From positions 94,734 through 158,733 of the forward strand of contig JAJPIJ010000046.1 in assembly GCA_021324815.1 (NCBI GenBank): DNA of 64,000 nucleotides. Direction: 5' to 3'. The translations under genes were made by a program, and so were the position numbers. Below the pieces are notes generated by a model. The model saw only the letters and a program-made list of their open reading frames with translations, did no database searches and was not told where the DNA came from. Positions 40,255 to 55,288 of the stretch are shown piece after piece; positions within the stretch are counted from its first letter, which is position 1; every line of letters starts with the position of its first letter. The DNA comes from Gammaproteobacteria bacterium (lineage in GTDB: Bacteria; Pseudomonadota; Gammaproteobacteria; JAJPIJ01).

Positions 40255-43200
40255 TAGCCCAGCCACCGGCGGGCGTTCTGAAATAATCTGAACCATGGGC
40301 TTTCCTCCCGCCGCCATTCCGGCGGGAGCCAGGAAAACTGCCGGCGCAGGAACACCCGCTCAGGGTGCGGCATGACGATCATCACGCGGCCGTCGGCGTT
40401 GGTGAGCCCCGTGATCCCTAGCGGCGACCCGTTCGGATTGCCGGGATACATCGTCGCCGGTCTCCCTCGATTGTCGACAAAACGCAGGCACACGGCCTGC
40501 GCGTCCAGCGCCGCCCGCGCCGCCTGGTCATCTGCAAACAAGGCGCGGCCCTCGCCGTGGGCCACGACCACGGGCAGCCTCGATCCGGCCATGCCGGCGA
40601 GGAAGATCGATTTCGACTCCAGCACCTCCACCATGACGAGGCGCGCCTCGAACTGCTCGGAGGCGTTGCGCACGAAGCGCGGCCAGTGCGCCGCGCCGGG
40701 AATGATGGCCTTCAAGTGCGACATCATCTGGCAGCCGTTGCAGACGCCCAGCGCGAAGCGATCGCCGTGCTCGAAGAAGCGGCTGAACTGCTCGCGCGTG
40801 CGTCCGTGGAACAGGATGGACTTCGCCCAGCCACCGCCGGCGCCGAGCACGTCGCCGTAGGAGAACCCGCCGCCGGCGGCCACGCCGTGGAAATCGTCCA
40901 GCGTGACGGCGCCGCTGATGAGGTCGCTCATGTGCACGTCGACGGCGTCGAAGCCGGCGCGGTCGAAGGCCGCCGCCATCTCCACCTGGCCGTTCACGCC
41001 CTGCTCGCGCAGGATGGCGACCTTGGGCCGCGCGCCGGCGTTGATCGCGGGCGCCCGGGATTTCACCCCCTCCCCCGTCGGGGGAGGAGGGGGGGGTGAG
41101 GGGGAAAACGTGACGTGCAGCGACAGGCCGGGATCGGCGCGGTCGAGCAGGGCGTCGTATTCCTGCCGCGCGCATTCGGGATTGTCGCGCAGCGAGCGCA
41201 TGCGGTGGCTGGTTTCCGCCCAGATGCGCTGCAAGGCAAGCACATCTTCGCTGAAGATCATTTTGCCGTTGCGGGTGCAGGCAATCCTCAACTCGTCGTT
41301 GGGCCGTCCCAGACGGTGCACGCAGCCTTGAAGGCCGGCGGCATGGAATTGCGTGATGACCGCATCGGCGTCCGCGCTTCTCACCTGCACCACCACGCCC
41401 AGTTCCTCGCTGAAGAGCGCGGCCAGATCATCCACGGCAAGATCATCCAGCGCAATGGTGACACCCGCACGGCCGGCAAAAGCCATCTCGCAAATTGTGG
41501 TGATCAAGCCACCGTCGGAGCGGTCGTGATAGGCCAGCAGCAGCTCCGTCTCGTTCAGCACCTGCACCGTGGTGAAAAAGTTTTTGAGATCATCGGGATG
41601 GTCGGCATCAGGGGTTTCATTGCCGATCTGACCGTACACCTGCGCCAGCGCGCATCCGCCGAGCCGGTTTTTCCCGCGTCCCAGATCGATCAGCAGCAGT
41701 TCGGTGCCGCCGGCATCCGTGCGCAGTTGCGGCGTCAGCGACTTCCGCACGTCGACCACCGGCGCGAAGGCGGAGACGATCAGCGACACCGGCGCCGTCA
41801 CTGATCTTTCTTTGCCCTTCCCGGACCACACCGCGCGCATGGACAGCGAATCCTTGCCCACGGGTATGCTCAACCCCAGCGCCGGACAGAACGCCATGCC
41901 CACGGCGCGCACCGTGTCATACAGCGCCGCGTCGTCGTGCGCGTATCCGCAAGCAGCCATCCAGTTGGCCGACAGGGCGACGTCGGAGAGTTGCATGATG
42001 CGCGCCGCGGCGATGTTGGTGATCGCCTCGGCAATGGCCATGCGTCCGGAGGCTGGCGCGTCGATGACGGCGAGCGGCGTGCGCTCGCCCACCGCCATCG
42101 CCTCGCCGGTGGTGTCGAGCAGTGAAGCCGCGGTCACGGCGCAATCGGCGACCGGCACCTGCCACGGCCCCACCATCTGATCGCGCGCAGTCAGGCCGGA
42201 CACCGTGCGGTCGCCGATGGTGACGAGGAAGCCCTTGTCGGCGACGGCGGGCAGCCGCAGGACGCGCTCCACCGCCTCGCGCAAATCGATGCCGTCGGTT
42301 CGCAGCGGCGGCGGTTTTGTTGCGCCATGGCGGGCCTGCCGGTGCAGGCGCGGCGGCTTGCCGAGCAGCACGTCGAGCGGCATGTCGATGGGCGTATTGT
42401 CGAACAGCGCATCGGCGACCACGAGTTTCCCGTCCGCCGTCGTCCCGCCGATGACGGCAAAGGGGCACCGTTCGCGCGCGCACAATTCGGCGAACCGCTG
42501 CTCGTCCTTCGGCAGGATGGCCAGCACGTAGCGCTCCTGCGCCTCGTTGCACCAGATGGCGAGCGGCGACATGCCGGGCTCCGCGTTCGGAATCCTGCGC
42601 AGCTCGATCCGCCCGCCGCAACCGCCGCCGTGCAGAAGCTCGGGTATGGCGTTGGACAGGCCGCCGGCGCCGACATCGTGGATCGACAGAATCGGGTTGT
42701 CCTCGCCCAGCGCCCAGCAACGATCGATGACCTCCTGGCAGCGCCGCTGCATCTCGGCGTTGTCGCGCTGCACGGAGGCGAAATCGAGTTGCTCGCTGCC
42801 GTGGCCGGCGGCGATCGATGAGGCCGCGCCGCCGCCCAGCCCAATCAGCATCGCCGGACCGCCCAGCACGATCACCAGCGCCCCCTCGGGCAGCGGCGAT
42901 TTGTTCAGGTGCTCCGCGCGGATGTTGCCGATGCCGCCCGCCAGCATGATGGGCTTGTGATAGCCGCGGATTTCCGCGCCGGCATCGGTGGGAATGGCTT
43001 GCTCGTAGGTGCGGAAGTAGCCGCACAGCGCCGGCCGGCCGAATTCGTTGTTGAATGCCGCCGCGCCGATGGGGCCCTCGATCATGATGTCGAGCGCCGA
43101 GGCCATCCTTAATGGCCGGCCGTGATCTTCCTCCCACGGCTGCACGAAATCCGGTATGCGCAGGTTGGAGACGGAAAAGCCCGTCAGCCCCGCCTTGGAC

Positions 43201-44183
43201 TTGGCGCCGCGGCCGGTGGCGCCCTCATCGCGGATCTCGCCGCCGGCGCCGGTGGCGGCGCCGGGATGGGGCGAAATGCCGGTGGGGTGATTGTGCGTCT
43301 CCACTTTCATCACCAGATGCACGTCCTCGGCGTTGCTGCGGTAGCGGTACTCGTGATCGGGCAGGAAGCGGTGGCCGCGATAGCCGCGCGCCACGGCGGC
43401 GTTGTCGCGGTAGGCCAGCAGCACCCGGCCGGGATTTTTCTCGTGCGTGTTGCGGATCATTTGAAACAGCGTATGTGGCTGGGCCTCGCCGTCGATGGTC
43501 CATTGCGCGTTGAAGATCTTGTGGCGGCAGTGCTCGGAATTCGCCTGCGCGAACATCATCAGCTCCACGTCGGTCGGATTGCGCTTGAGCCGCTTGAAGC
43601 CGTCGAGCAGATATTCGATCTCGTCGTCTGACAGCGCCAGCCCCATGTCGCGGTTGGCCTGTTCCAGAGCGGCTCGACCGGCCTTGAGCAGATCGATCAC
43701 GCCGGATTTTTCCGGCCGGGCGTGCGCAAACAGGCGTTCGGCTTCACTCGGGTCGTGAATGACCGCCTCGGTCATGGGGTCGTGGAGCCGGCGCTCCAGC
43801 GTCTTTTGCGCATCGGCGGACAATGCAGTGCCGGCGGGCAATTCAATCCACCAGCAGGTGCCGCGCTCCAGACGCCGCACCTTGGAAAGCCCGCAGTTAT
43901 GCGCGATGTCGGTGGCCTTGCTCGACCAGGGCGAAATCGTGCCGAGGCGGGGAATGACGATGCACAGCGGGCCGCCAGGATCGCGCGCCGGCGCCGGCAG
44001 GCCGTAATCAAGCAGGGCGTTGAGGCGCCGTTGTTCGTCTCCGGTCAGCGGCGCTTCAAGATCGGCGAAATGCACGAACTCCGCGTGCAGCGCCCCGATG
44101 CCGGGGACCATGGCACGCAGCAGTTCACGCTTTTTTTGCAGGCGGAAGGCGGAGTGGGCAAGCGGGCCGCGATAAGTTTCCAT
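40254..44183 (-). CDS. purL: Phosphoribosylformylglycinamidine synthase
   Basis: 1309 aa; [35 protein letters not shown]-terminal glutaminase [10 protein letters not shown]. Confidence 0.98.
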   Translation of the reverse strand: METYRGPLAHSAFRLQKKRELLRAMVPGIGALHAEFVHFADLEAPLTGDEQRRLNALLDYGLPAPARDPGGPLCIVIPRLGTISPWSSKATDIAHNCGLSKVRRLERGTCWWIELPAGTALSADAQKTLERRLHDPMTEAVIHDPSEAERLFAHARPEKSGVIDLLKAGRAALEQANRDMGLALSDDEIEYLLDGFKRLKRNPTDVELMMFAQANSEHCRHKIFNAQWTIDGEAQPHTLFQMIRNTHEKNPGRVLLAYRDNAAVARGYRGHRFLPDHEYRYRSNAEDVHLVMKVETHNHPTGISPHPGAATGAGGEIRDEGATGRGAKSKAGLTGFSVSNLRIPDFVQPWEEDHGRPLRMASALDIMIEGPIGAAAFNNEFGRPALCGYFRTYEQAIPTDAGAEIRGYHKPIMLAGGIGNIRAEHLNKSPLPEGALVIVLGGPAMLIGLGGGAASSIAAGHGSEQLDFASVQRDNAEMQRRCQEVIDRCWALGEDNPILSIHDVGAGGLSNAIPELLHGGGCGGRIELRRIPNAEPGMSPLAIWCNEAQERYVLAILPKDEQRFAELCARERCPFAVIGGTTADGKLVVADALFDNTPIDMPLDVLLGKPPRLHRQARHGATKPPPLRTDGIDLREAVERVLRLPAVADKGFLVTIGDRTVSGLTARDQMVGPWQVPVADCAVTAASLLDTTGEAMAVGERTPLAVIDAPASGRMAIAEAITNIAAARIMQLSDVALSANWMAACGYAHDDAALYDTVRAVGMAFCPALGLSIPVGKDSLSMRAVWSGKGKERSVTAPVSLIVSAFAPVVDVRKSLTPQLRTDAGGTELLLIDLGRGKNRLGGCALAQVYGQIGNETPDADHPDDLKNFFTTVQVLNETELLLAYHDRSDGGLITTICEMAFAGRAGVTIALDDLAVDDLAALFSEELGVVVQVRSADADAVITQFHAAGLQGCVHRLGRPNDELRIACTRNGKMIFSEDVLALQRIWAETSHRMRSLRDNPECARQEYDALLDRADPGLSLHVTFSPSPPPPPPTGEGVKSRAPAINAGARPKVAILREQGVNGQVEMAAAFDRAGFDAVDVHMSDLISGAVTLDDFHGVAAGGGFSYGDVLGAGGGWAKSILFHGRTREQFSRFFEHGDRFALGVCNGCQMMSHLKAIIPGAAHWPRFVRNASEQFEARLVMVEVLESKSIFLAGMAGSRLPVVVAHGEGRALFADDQAARAALDAQAVCLRFVDNRGRPATMYPGNPNGSPLGITGLTNADGRVMIVMPHPERVFLRRQFSWLPPEWRREESPWFRLFQNARRWLG

Positions 44184-44281
44184 GTCAACGACAGCGGACG
44201 GGCATCGTGGCCGTGATCATACTGGAAAACCGCACTTTTGTGCGGCACGCCGGCCATGCTGAATATGCGCCCTCGTTCCCT

Positions 44282-45148
44282 TCAGTCTGGAATTTCTTCG
44301 ACCTTTATTTGGATGTCGGTGGTGAGGCTGCTTTGGGTTTGTGCGCGGCTCAAGTTGGCGGCGTCGGTGCGTGATGTGCTCTCGTTGACACCGCCGAGCG
44401 CAATCCACTCGCCGAGCCGGCCGGTGACGAAACTCCCGGCCTGCTGCGTCTGGATGGCGCCGGTGCGGGGATCGAGGCGATTGCGCTGCGGTGAGATTTC
44501 CAGGGTGACCTGATCGTTGTTCAATCGCGGGATGACATAAAACCCCGAGGTGACATCGTGATATTCGGTGCCCTGCTGCACAACCGCGCCATTCGGGCCG
44601 ACGTACACGCTTTGCTCCGGCAGCGGCACGGCTTCGCCGGTGCTGATCCACGCGGGCTGGCCTTCCAGTCCCATGATGAAATGAACATCGGAATCACTGG
44701 TGTTGGATTCCGTGGCGCGGGTTGAATAACGCACGGCGCTGTTTTTGTCTCCCACGGCAACGCTCGCGCCCTCTTTTGAGTGGCCGCCGGAAAGTTTGGC
44801 GCTGACGTCGCCGGAGCGTACGCGCGCGGCGATGGCATCCCCGCTCGATGTCGATGATTCATGGCCGCCCTGACTGACGTAGATCTTCAACCGCCGCGGC
44901 GCGCGATCCAGCGTGGCGAGCACCTGCTTGATCTGCGCCAGATTCTCCGGCGTGGTCCTGATGATCAACTGGTTGTTCATGCCGGTGACCGTGCCTCCCG
45001 GCGCCACCAGTGGTTGCAGGATCGGAATGACGTCCTCGACGGGACGGTGCTGCATGGGGATGATTTCCAGCGGCATCTCCTGCGCCGGTGCCGCGATGGC
45101 GAGGCCGCCGCACCACAGGAAAACAGCAACCAGAAGTGGAAGCTTCAT
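44282..45148 (-). CDS. Secretin-family-related protein (secretin N-domain/short secretin-like)
   Basis: PLEIIPMQHRPVEDVIPILQPLVAPGGTVTGMNNQLIIRTTPENLAQIKQVLATLD; QVTLEISPQRN. Confidence 0.75.
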   Translation of the reverse strand: MKLPLLVAVFLWCGGLAIAAPAQEMPLEIIPMQHRPVEDVIPILQPLVAPGGTVTGMNNQLIIRTTPENLAQIKQVLATLDRAPRRLKIYVSQGGHESSTSSGDAIAARVRSGDVSAKLSGGHSKEGASVAVGDKNSAVRYSTRATESNTSDSDVHFIMGLEGQPAWISTGEAVPLPEQSVYVGPNGAVVQQGTEYHDVTSGFYVIPRLNNDQVTLEISPQRNRLDPRTGAIQTQQAGSFVTGRLGEWIALGGVNESTSRTDAANLSRAQTQSSLTTDIQIKVEEIPD

Positions 45149-45657
45149 ATCCTCAGGCGCTGAAAGTTGGGATCGACCTCGGCCTTCATCCACACCTCTT
45201 CGAAGCGCCGCATCAGTCCGCCGACGTAGGCCCGATTGTTGAAATTGGCCGTGCCCTCGTAGCGATCCGAGAGCTTGCGGTGCAGATAACCGGTTTCATC
45301 GGCCACCAGCATGGCCTCGTTGAGATCCTGGTGATCCGGCCCGGGAACGCGCACCTGGCAGAACGTGGAGAAGGTGCCGGCGAGGGAAATGAGCGCATGT
45401 CGGCGCCGGTACAGGGCCTCGGGTTGAATGACGAGCAGGCGCACGCGGCTGTGGCTGCCGCGCGCGATCAGCCTGCGCACGGCCTCGAGAAATTGCGGCC
45501 GTTCATATAAATCCGGATCGAGATGGCGGCCGACGATGTCGAGCGTATGCCGGCATTGTTGCGCCAGCGCCAGCGTGATGGCCTGCACGTCCTCGCGGCT
45601 GCCGAACACCAATTCCTCGTTGTTGTCCCCCAAGGTGTGTCTGCTCAGATCCAGCAT
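45145..45657 (-). CDS. Conserved hypothetical protein
   Basis: About 170 aa ORF overlapping the secretin-like gene; weak PLD-like look, no definite family. Confidence 0.6.
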   Translation of the reverse strand: MLDLSRHTLGDNNEELVFGSREDVQAITLALAQQCRHTLDIVGRHLDPDLYERPQFLEAVRRLIARGSHSRVRLLVIQPEALYRRRHALISLAGTFSTFCQVRVPGPDHQDLNEAMLVADETGYLHRKLSDRYEGTANFNNRAYVGGLMRRFEEVWMKAEVDPNFQRLRI

Positions 45658-45752
45658 GTTCAATCCTTTCTGCTTGTCCGGCCCTGCATGTGCGGTCAAC
45701 GCTTCGGAAGGCCCTCACCCCTCCCCTCTCCCGGAGGGAGAGGAGGCGAAAT

Positions 45753-49397
<3,645 letters not shown>

Positions 49398-49504
49398 TCA
49401 TCCCGACTCCCTCCCCTGGGCGGAGGAGGCCCACCTCAAACGCCATCCCTCGAAGGGGCAGGGGAGAAATCTGCTTTGTTTCCCCCTCACCCTGGCTCTC
49501 TCCC

Positions 49505-49717
49505 GCGAGGGGAGAGGGGATGAAATTTTGGATCTCCGGCGAGGGGAGAGGGGAATTCAACTGACGCGCTCGGCGCCTTCTCTCCGGCGAGGGGAGAGGG
49601 GATGAAATTTTGGATCTCCGGCGAGGGGAGAGGGGAATTCAACTGACGCCCTCGGCGCCTTCTCTCCGGCAAGGGGAGAGGGGATGAAATTGTGGATCTC
49701 CGGCGAGGGGAGAGGTG
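49505..49717. repeat. 82-bp tandem repeat, about 2.6 copies
   Basis: gcgaggggagaggggatgaaattttggatctccgg... begins at 49505, 49587, 49669. Confidence 0.9.
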
Positions 49718-49883
49718 GATGAAAAAGATGACTACAATCTCCCGCCCCTGCGCCATCGCCCTTGAGGGAGGGGGAACGAACATGGATCAAAATTCCCCGT
49801 TTTCACCCCCTCTCCCTTGAGGGGAGAGGGCGGGGGAGAGGGTGAAGGTTTTTATGCCCCGTCCCTCGCTTTCAAGTTTTTCG

Positions 49884-50924
49884 TCAAGGGCAGGGGTTGG
49901 GATGGCGTGTGTGGACCGCCTCGATTTCGTTGAGCAATTCCGCCGGCAGCGTCATGTCGATGGTGGCGACGTTGGCCTTGAGCTGCTCCATCTTGGTCGC
50001 GCCGATGATGGTCGAGGTCAGGAACGGCCGCGAGTTGACGTAGGCGATGGCCATCTGCGCTAGAGTGAGATCGTATTTCTTTGCCAGCGCGGCGTAGGCC
50101 TCGGTGGCCGCCAGCCCCGCGGGCGTCAAATAGCGCTTGAATTGATCGAACAGCGTGAGCCGCGCGCCGGCGGGACGCGCGCCGCCGATGTACTTGCCGG
50201 ACAGCACGCCGAATCCCAGCGGCGAGTAGGCCATCAGACCCACTTTTTCACGGTGCGCCACCTCGGCGAGCCCGATTTCAAAGGTGCGGTTGAGCAGGTT
50301 GTAGGGGTTTTGCACGGTGACCAGCCGCGGCCCGCCGGTGCGCCCCGCGATCTCCAGCAGTTTCATCACGCCCCACGGCGTGTCGTTGCACACGCCGATG
50401 TGGCGCACCTTGCCGCTCTTCACGCAGTCGCCCAGCACCGAAAGAGTCTCCTCAAGCGGTGTGGCGTCACTGTCGTCCTCGGGCGTGTAGCCGAGCCTGC
50501 CGAAGAAGTTCGTCTTGCGATCCGGCCAGTGGAGCAAATACAAATCCACGTAATCGGTTTGCAGGTGTTTGAGACTCCCGTTCAGCGCCGCCTCGATGTT
50601 AGCGCGATTGAGCCGCGCGCGGCCTTCGCGGATCCACGGCAGCCAGGTGCTCCTGCCCACCACCTTGGTCGCGAGCACGATCTTGTCGCGATCCCCGCGC
50701 CCCTTGAGCCAGCGGCCGATGAACTCCTCGGTGCGGCCACAAGTCTCCGCCCTGGGCGCGACCGGGTAGAGTTCGGCGGTGTCGATGAAGTTGATGCCCT
50801 GGGCCAGCGCGTAATCGAGTTGCTCGCGCGCCTCGGCCTCGGTGTTCTGCTCGCCGAAATTCATGGTGCCAAGGCACAGCCGGCTGACCTTGATGCCGGT
50901 GTCACCGAGCGGCGCGTATTTCAT
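49884..50924 (-). CDS. Aldo/keto reductase (Tas-like)
   Basis: MKYAPLGDTGIKVSRLCLGTMNFGEQN, DLYLLHWPDRKTN. Confidence 0.92.
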   Translation of the reverse strand: MKYAPLGDTGIKVSRLCLGTMNFGEQNTEAEAREQLDYALAQGINFIDTAELYPVAPRAETCGRTEEFIGRWLKGRGDRDKIVLATKVVGRSTWLPWIREGRARLNRANIEAALNGSLKHLQTDYVDLYLLHWPDRKTNFFGRLGYTPEDDSDATPLEETLSVLGDCVKSGKVRHIGVCNDTPWGVMKLLEIAGRTGGPRLVTVQNPYNLLNRTFEIGLAEVAHREKVGLMAYSPLGFGVLSGKYIGGARPAGARLTLFDQFKRYLTPAGLAATEAYAALAKKYDLTLAQMAIAYVNSRPFLTSTIIGATKMEQLKANVATIDMTLPAELLNEIEAVHTRHPNPCP

Positions 50925-51006
50925 GATCCCTCCGTTCAAAACGTTTGTGCGCATTATAACCATGCCGAGGCTTTCCTAATCCCCGCCCTGCCCCCACAAT
51001 AGCGGC

Positions 51007-52044
51007 ATGGAGACGCTGACGCTGACCCGGCCGGACGACATGCACGTGCATCTGCGCGACGGCGCGCTCATGGCGGGCGTGCTGGCGGACACGGCGGCGC
51101 GATTCGCGCGCGCCATCGTCATGCCGAATCTGAAGCCGCCGGTCGTGACCGTGGCGCAGGCCCGCGCCTACCGCGATCGGATCATGGCCGCTCTGCCCGG
51201 GGGCGCCGACTTCACGCCGCTGATGACCCTGTATCTCACCGACAGCACGCCGCCGTCGGAGATCAAGGCCGCGGCCGCCAGTGGCTTCGTACATGCGGTG
51301 AAATACTATCCGGCCGGCGCGACTACGAATTCCGACGAGGGCGTGACCGCGATGGCGAAGGTCACGCCGGCGCTGGAGGAGATGCAGCGCGCCGGGCTGC
51401 CGCTCCTGGTCCACGGCGAGGTGACGGATGCCCACGTCGACGTCTTCGATCGCGAGCGGGTTTTCATCGAGCACGTCCTGCAACCGCTGGTGCGCGATTT
51501 CCCGGCATTGAAAATCGTGTTCGAGCACGTCACCACGGGGGAGGCCGTGGATTTCGTGCTGGACGCGCCGGCGAATATCGCGGCCACCCTCACCGCGCAC
51601 CACCTGCTCCTGAATCGCAACGCCATGCTGGCCGGCGGCATGCGGCCGCATCATTATTGCGCGCCGGTGCCGAAGCGCGAGCGGGACCGCGAGGCGCTGG
51701 TGCGCGCCGCCGTGAGCGGCAATCCGAAGTTTTTTCTCGGCACCGACAGCGCGCCGCACGCGCGCCACGCCAAGGAATCCGCCTGCGGCTGCGCCGGCAT
51801 CTACACCGCGCACGCCGCCATCGAGCTGTACGCCGGGGTGTTCGAACAGGCCGGCGCGCTCGACAAACTGGAGGGTTTCGCCAGTTTTTACGGTGCCGGT
51901 TTCTATGGCCTGCCGCGCAACCAGGGCAAGATCACGCTGAAGCGCGAAAGCTGGCGCGTGCCGGATTCACTGCCGTTCGGCGAACATACGCTGGTGCCGT
52001 TCCGCGCCGGGGGAGAATGCACGTGGAAACTGTCGAAGACCTGA
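51007..52044 (+). CDS. pyrC: Dihydroorotase
   Basis: [25 protein letters not shown]. Confidence 0.96.
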   Translation: METLTLTRPDDMHVHLRDGALMAGVLADTAARFARAIVMPNLKPPVVTVAQARAYRDRIMAALPGGADFTPLMTLYLTDSTPPSEIKAAAASGFVHAVKYYPAGATTNSDEGVTAMAKVTPALEEMQRAGLPLLVHGEVTDAHVDVFDRERVFIEHVLQPLVRDFPALKIVFEHVTTGEAVDFVLDAPANIAATLTAHHLLLNRNAMLAGGMRPHHYCAPVPKRERDREALVRAAVSGNPKFFLGTDSAPHARHAKESACGCAGIYTAHAAIELYAGVFEQAGALDKLEGFASFYGAGFYGLPRNQGKITLKRESWRVPDSLPFGEHTLVPFRAGGECTWKLSKT

Positions 52045-52685
52045 TCGAACCCATCGAGCCGGCCAGCCCGCGCACGCCGGTGGCGCGCCGCTTCCGCGGC
52101 TTCCTGCCGGTGGTGGTGGACGTCGAGACCGCGGGTTTCGATCCGATCAAGAACGCCCTGCTCGAAATCGCCGCCGTGCTGCTGCGGATCAACGCCAAAG
52201 GCCGCTGGGAGCGCGGCGAGACGTTGCATTCGCATGTGCTGCCCTTCGAGGGCGCCAGGCTCGACCCCGAGGCGCTGAAATTCAACGGCATCGATCCGTA
52301 TCATCCCTTCCGCATGGCGCTGCCGGAGAAGGAGGCGCTGGAGAAGATTTTCAGGCCGGTGCGGCAGGAAATCGAGAAACAGGGGTGCAGCCGCGCCATC
52401 CTGGTCGGCCACAACGCCTTTTTCGATCTGGCGTTCGTGAAGGCGGCTGCGGAGCGCTGCAAGATCAAGCGCAGCCCGTTTCACTCCTTCACCACGCTGG
52501 ACACCGCCTCGCTCGCGGGGCTGGCCTACGGCCAGACCGTGCTGGCGCGGGCCGCCAAGGCGGCGGGGCTGGAGTGGAACTCAGGACGTGCGCATTCGGC
52601 GATCTACGACGCCGAGCTGACCGCCGATCTGTTCTGCGCCATCGTCAACCGCTGGGACGCCCTGACAGGTGATCCGAAGACGTAG
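52017..52685 (+). CDS. rnt: Ribonuclease T
   Basis: [36 protein letters not shown]. Confidence 0.94.
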   Translation: MHVETVEDLIEPIEPASPRTPVARRFRGFLPVVVDVETAGFDPIKNALLEIAAVLLRINAKGRWERGETLHSHVLPFEGARLDPEALKFNGIDPYHPFRMALPEKEALEKIFRPVRQEIEKQGCSRAILVGHNAFFDLAFVKAAAERCKIKRSPFHSFTTLDTASLAGLAYGQTVLARAAKAAGLEWNSGRAHSAIYDAELTADLFCAIVNRWDALTGDPKT

Positions 52686-52688
52686 TGT

Positions 52689-54014
52689 TTATGCTTTGCA
52701 GTAAAGACGGTCGCGCCAGAGATGGGCGGCGGCGGTGATGGCGGGCACGTCAAGAGTCAGAAGTTCGCGTTGTTTCAACAGTTGCCGCCCGGCGACCCAG
52801 ACGTCGGTGACCTGCTGGCGGGAGGCGGCATAGACGATCTGCGAGATCGGATCGTGCACGGGCTGCGTTTCCGGCGGACTTAAATCGACCGCGATCACGT
52901 CCGCCGCCTTGCCGGCCACGAGCGAGCCCGTGAGTTCGTCGATGCCGAGCGCGCGGGCGCCGTTGACCGTGGCCATGCGCAGGGCCTGCGCCGCCGGGAC
53001 AGTGGTGGCGTCGTTGGCCACGGCCTTGGCGAGCAGCGCGGCGGTGCGCATCTCGCCGAACAGGTCGAGGTCATTGTTGCTGGCGGCGCCGTCGGTGCCG
53101 AGCGCGACATTGACGCCGGCCTTGACGAGCGCGGACACGGGGCAGAAGCCGCTGGCGAGCTTGAGATTGGACTCCGGGCAGTGGATGACATGCGCGCCCT
53201 GCGCGGCAATCAGCGCGATCTCGTGCGGCTCCAGTTGCGTCATGTGCACGGCCAGCAACTGCGGCGAGATCAGACCGAGGCGCTCCAATCTTTTTAATGG
53301 ACGCTCGCCGGTTTCGGCCTGCGCCTCGCGGACCTCGCCGGGGGTCTCGTGCAGATGGATGCTGATCGGCACGTTGAGTTCGCCGGCCAGCGTGGCGATG
53401 CGCCGGAAGGCGTCGTCGCCGACGGTGTAGGGCGCATGCGGCGCGAAGGCCGTGCGGATGAGCGCATGATCGCGGTATTCATCGTGCAGCTTAAGGCCCT
53501 TTTTGAAATACTCGTCGACGTGCGCGGCGTAGGCGGAGGGGAGGTCGATGACGATCATGCCGATCGTGGCGCGCATGCCCGCCTCGGCGGCGGCGCGCGC
53601 GGTTTCCTCCGGGAAGAAATACATGTCGTTGAAGCAGGTGACCCCGCCGCGCAGCATCTCGGCGATGGCCAGCCGGCTGCCGTCGCGCACGAACTCCGGG
53701 CTCACCCATCTGGCCTCGGCGGGCCAGATGTGGTTGCGCAGCCAGTCCATGAGCGCCCGATCGTCGGCGTAGCCGCGCAACAGGTTCATGGCGGCGTGGG
53801 TGTGGGCATTGATGAGGCCGGGGAGCAGGGCGTGGCCGGGCAGGCGCACGGTTTCGCGCGCCTCAAAGCGCTCCGCGGCTTGGGCTTCGGGCAGCAGGGC
53901 GATGATGCGGCCTTGATCGACGGCCAGTGCGTGCTGCTCGAGGACGGCGCCCTCCGGTTCGACGGGGATGACCCAGCGTGCGGTCAGCAGGAGGTCGATG
54001 GAGTTGGGCGGCAT
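52689..54014 (-). CDS. mtaD: 5-methylthioadenosine/S-adenosylhomocysteine deaminase-like amidohydrolase
   Basis: LPGLINAHTHAAMNLLRG, IHLHETPGEV, LGTDGAASNNDLDLFGEMR; divergent from mtnA. Confidence 0.9.
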   Translation of the reverse strand: MPPNSIDLLLTARWVIPVEPEGAVLEQHALAVDQGRIIALLPEAQAAERFEARETVRLPGHALLPGLINAHTHAAMNLLRGYADDRALMDWLRNHIWPAEARWVSPEFVRDGSRLAIAEMLRGGVTCFNDMYFFPEETARAAAEAGMRATIGMIVIDLPSAYAAHVDEYFKKGLKLHDEYRDHALIRTAFAPHAPYTVGDDAFRRIATLAGELNVPISIHLHETPGEVREAQAETGERPLKRLERLGLISPQLLAVHMTQLEPHEIALIAAQGAHVIHCPESNLKLASGFCPVSALVKAGVNVALGTDGAASNNDLDLFGEMRTAALLAKAVANDATTVPAAQALRMATVNGARALGIDELTGSLVAGKAADVIAVDLSPPETQPVHDPISQIVYAASRQQVTDVWVAGRQLLKQRELLTLDVPAITAAAHLWRDRLYCKA

Positions 54015-54037
54015 GAGCGGGTATTGTACAGGCTGAA

Positions 54038-55111
54038 ATGAATCGCGGAGAGGTGCACGTGGAGCAGTCTTCTGCCGCTCAGGAATCCTTCCGTGCAGTG
54101 GAATGGCGTGATGGCGCCCTGCAACTGCTGGACCAGCGCCTGCTGCCGCAGCGCGAGGAATACCTCACCCTGAAAACCGCGCCGGACGTCGCCCAGGCCA
54201 TCCATGACATGGCGGTGCGGGGCGCACCGGCCATCGGCATCGCCGCGGCCTACGGCGTGGTGCTGGCCGCGCGCGCGGCCTGGCAGCGCGCCGGCAATGG
54301 CTGGCGGGAGGCCATCGAGGCGGATTTGGCGCATCTGGCCGCGGCGCGTCCCACGGCCGTCAATCTGCGCTGGGCCATCAAGCGCATGCGCGGCCGGTTC
54401 AACGCCATCCAGGGGGAACCGGAGGCGGCGCTGCTGGCGGAGGCACGCGCCATACACGATGAAGATCGCGCCGCCAATTTCAAAATGGCCCGCCTGGGCG
54501 CCGGCTGGCTGCCGCCCGATGCCGCGGTGCTCACGCATTGCAACGCCGGTGCGCTGGCGACCGGCGGTTACGGCACCGCGCTCGGCGTCATCCGCGCCGC
54601 CCATGCCCGCGGCGCGCTCAAGGCGGTGTATGTGAATGAAACGCGGCCGTGGCTGCAGGGCGCGCGGCTGACAGCTTGGGAGCTGTTGCGCGACGGCATA
54701 CCGGTGACGCTGCTGGCCGACGCCGCCGCCGCGCATCTGATGGCGACGAGGGGCATCGATTGCGTGATCGTGGGCGCCGATCGCATCGCCGCCAACGGCG
54801 ACACCGCGAACAAAATAGGCACCTACATGCTGGCGCTCTCGGCGCGCGCGCACGGCGTGAAATTCATGGTGGTGGCCCCTGGCTCGACCTTCGATCTGTC
54901 CCTCGACAGCGGCCGCGATATTCCGGTGGAGGCGCGCGACGCGGCGGAGGTGCTGCGCCACGGAGGCCGGCCCGTGGCGGCGGCCGGCGCGACGGCCTGG
55001 AACCCCGTTTTCGACGTGACGCCGGCGGGGCTTATCGACGTCATCGTGACCGAAAAAGGCCTCATTGAGCGGCCCGACGCCGCGCGCGTGGCGGCCGTGA
55101 TCGGAGGTTGA
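54038..55111 (+). CDS. mtnA: S-methyl-5-thioribose-1-phosphate isomerase
   Basis: [51 protein letters not shown]. Confidence 0.95.
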   Translation: MNRGEVHVEQSSAAQESFRAVEWRDGALQLLDQRLLPQREEYLTLKTAPDVAQAIHDMAVRGAPAIGIAAAYGVVLAARAAWQRAGNGWREAIEADLAHLAAARPTAVNLRWAIKRMRGRFNAIQGEPEAALLAEARAIHDEDRAANFKMARLGAGWLPPDAAVLTHCNAGALATGGYGTALGVIRAAHARGALKAVYVNETRPWLQGARLTAWELLRDGIPVTLLADAAAAHLMATRGIDCVIVGADRIAANGDTANKIGTYMLALSARAHGVKFMVVAPGSTFDLSLDSGRDIPVEARDAAEVLRHGGRPVAAAGATAWNPVFDVTPAGLIDVIVTEKGLIERPDAARVAAVIGG

Positions 55112-55173
55112 AAATCACGCAAATTTTCAGTGCACGGCGGCCTCGTGCGTGGTAGAATTTTCCCCTTGAAAAT

Positions 55174-55199
55174 GCGCCGTGGAACCCACGGCGCGTTTT
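55174..55199 (+). terminator. Rho-independent terminator after mtnA
   Basis: GCGCCGTGG-AAC-CCACGGCGC followed by GTTTTG. Confidence 0.7.
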
Positions 55200-55288
55200 G
55201 TTTGAAAGCTCTTTAAAATCATGCTGTTAAACTCTCTTACTGCGTTCAAAAATGACCCCCTTGAAATGGCGGGTTGAAAACGGCCCGC

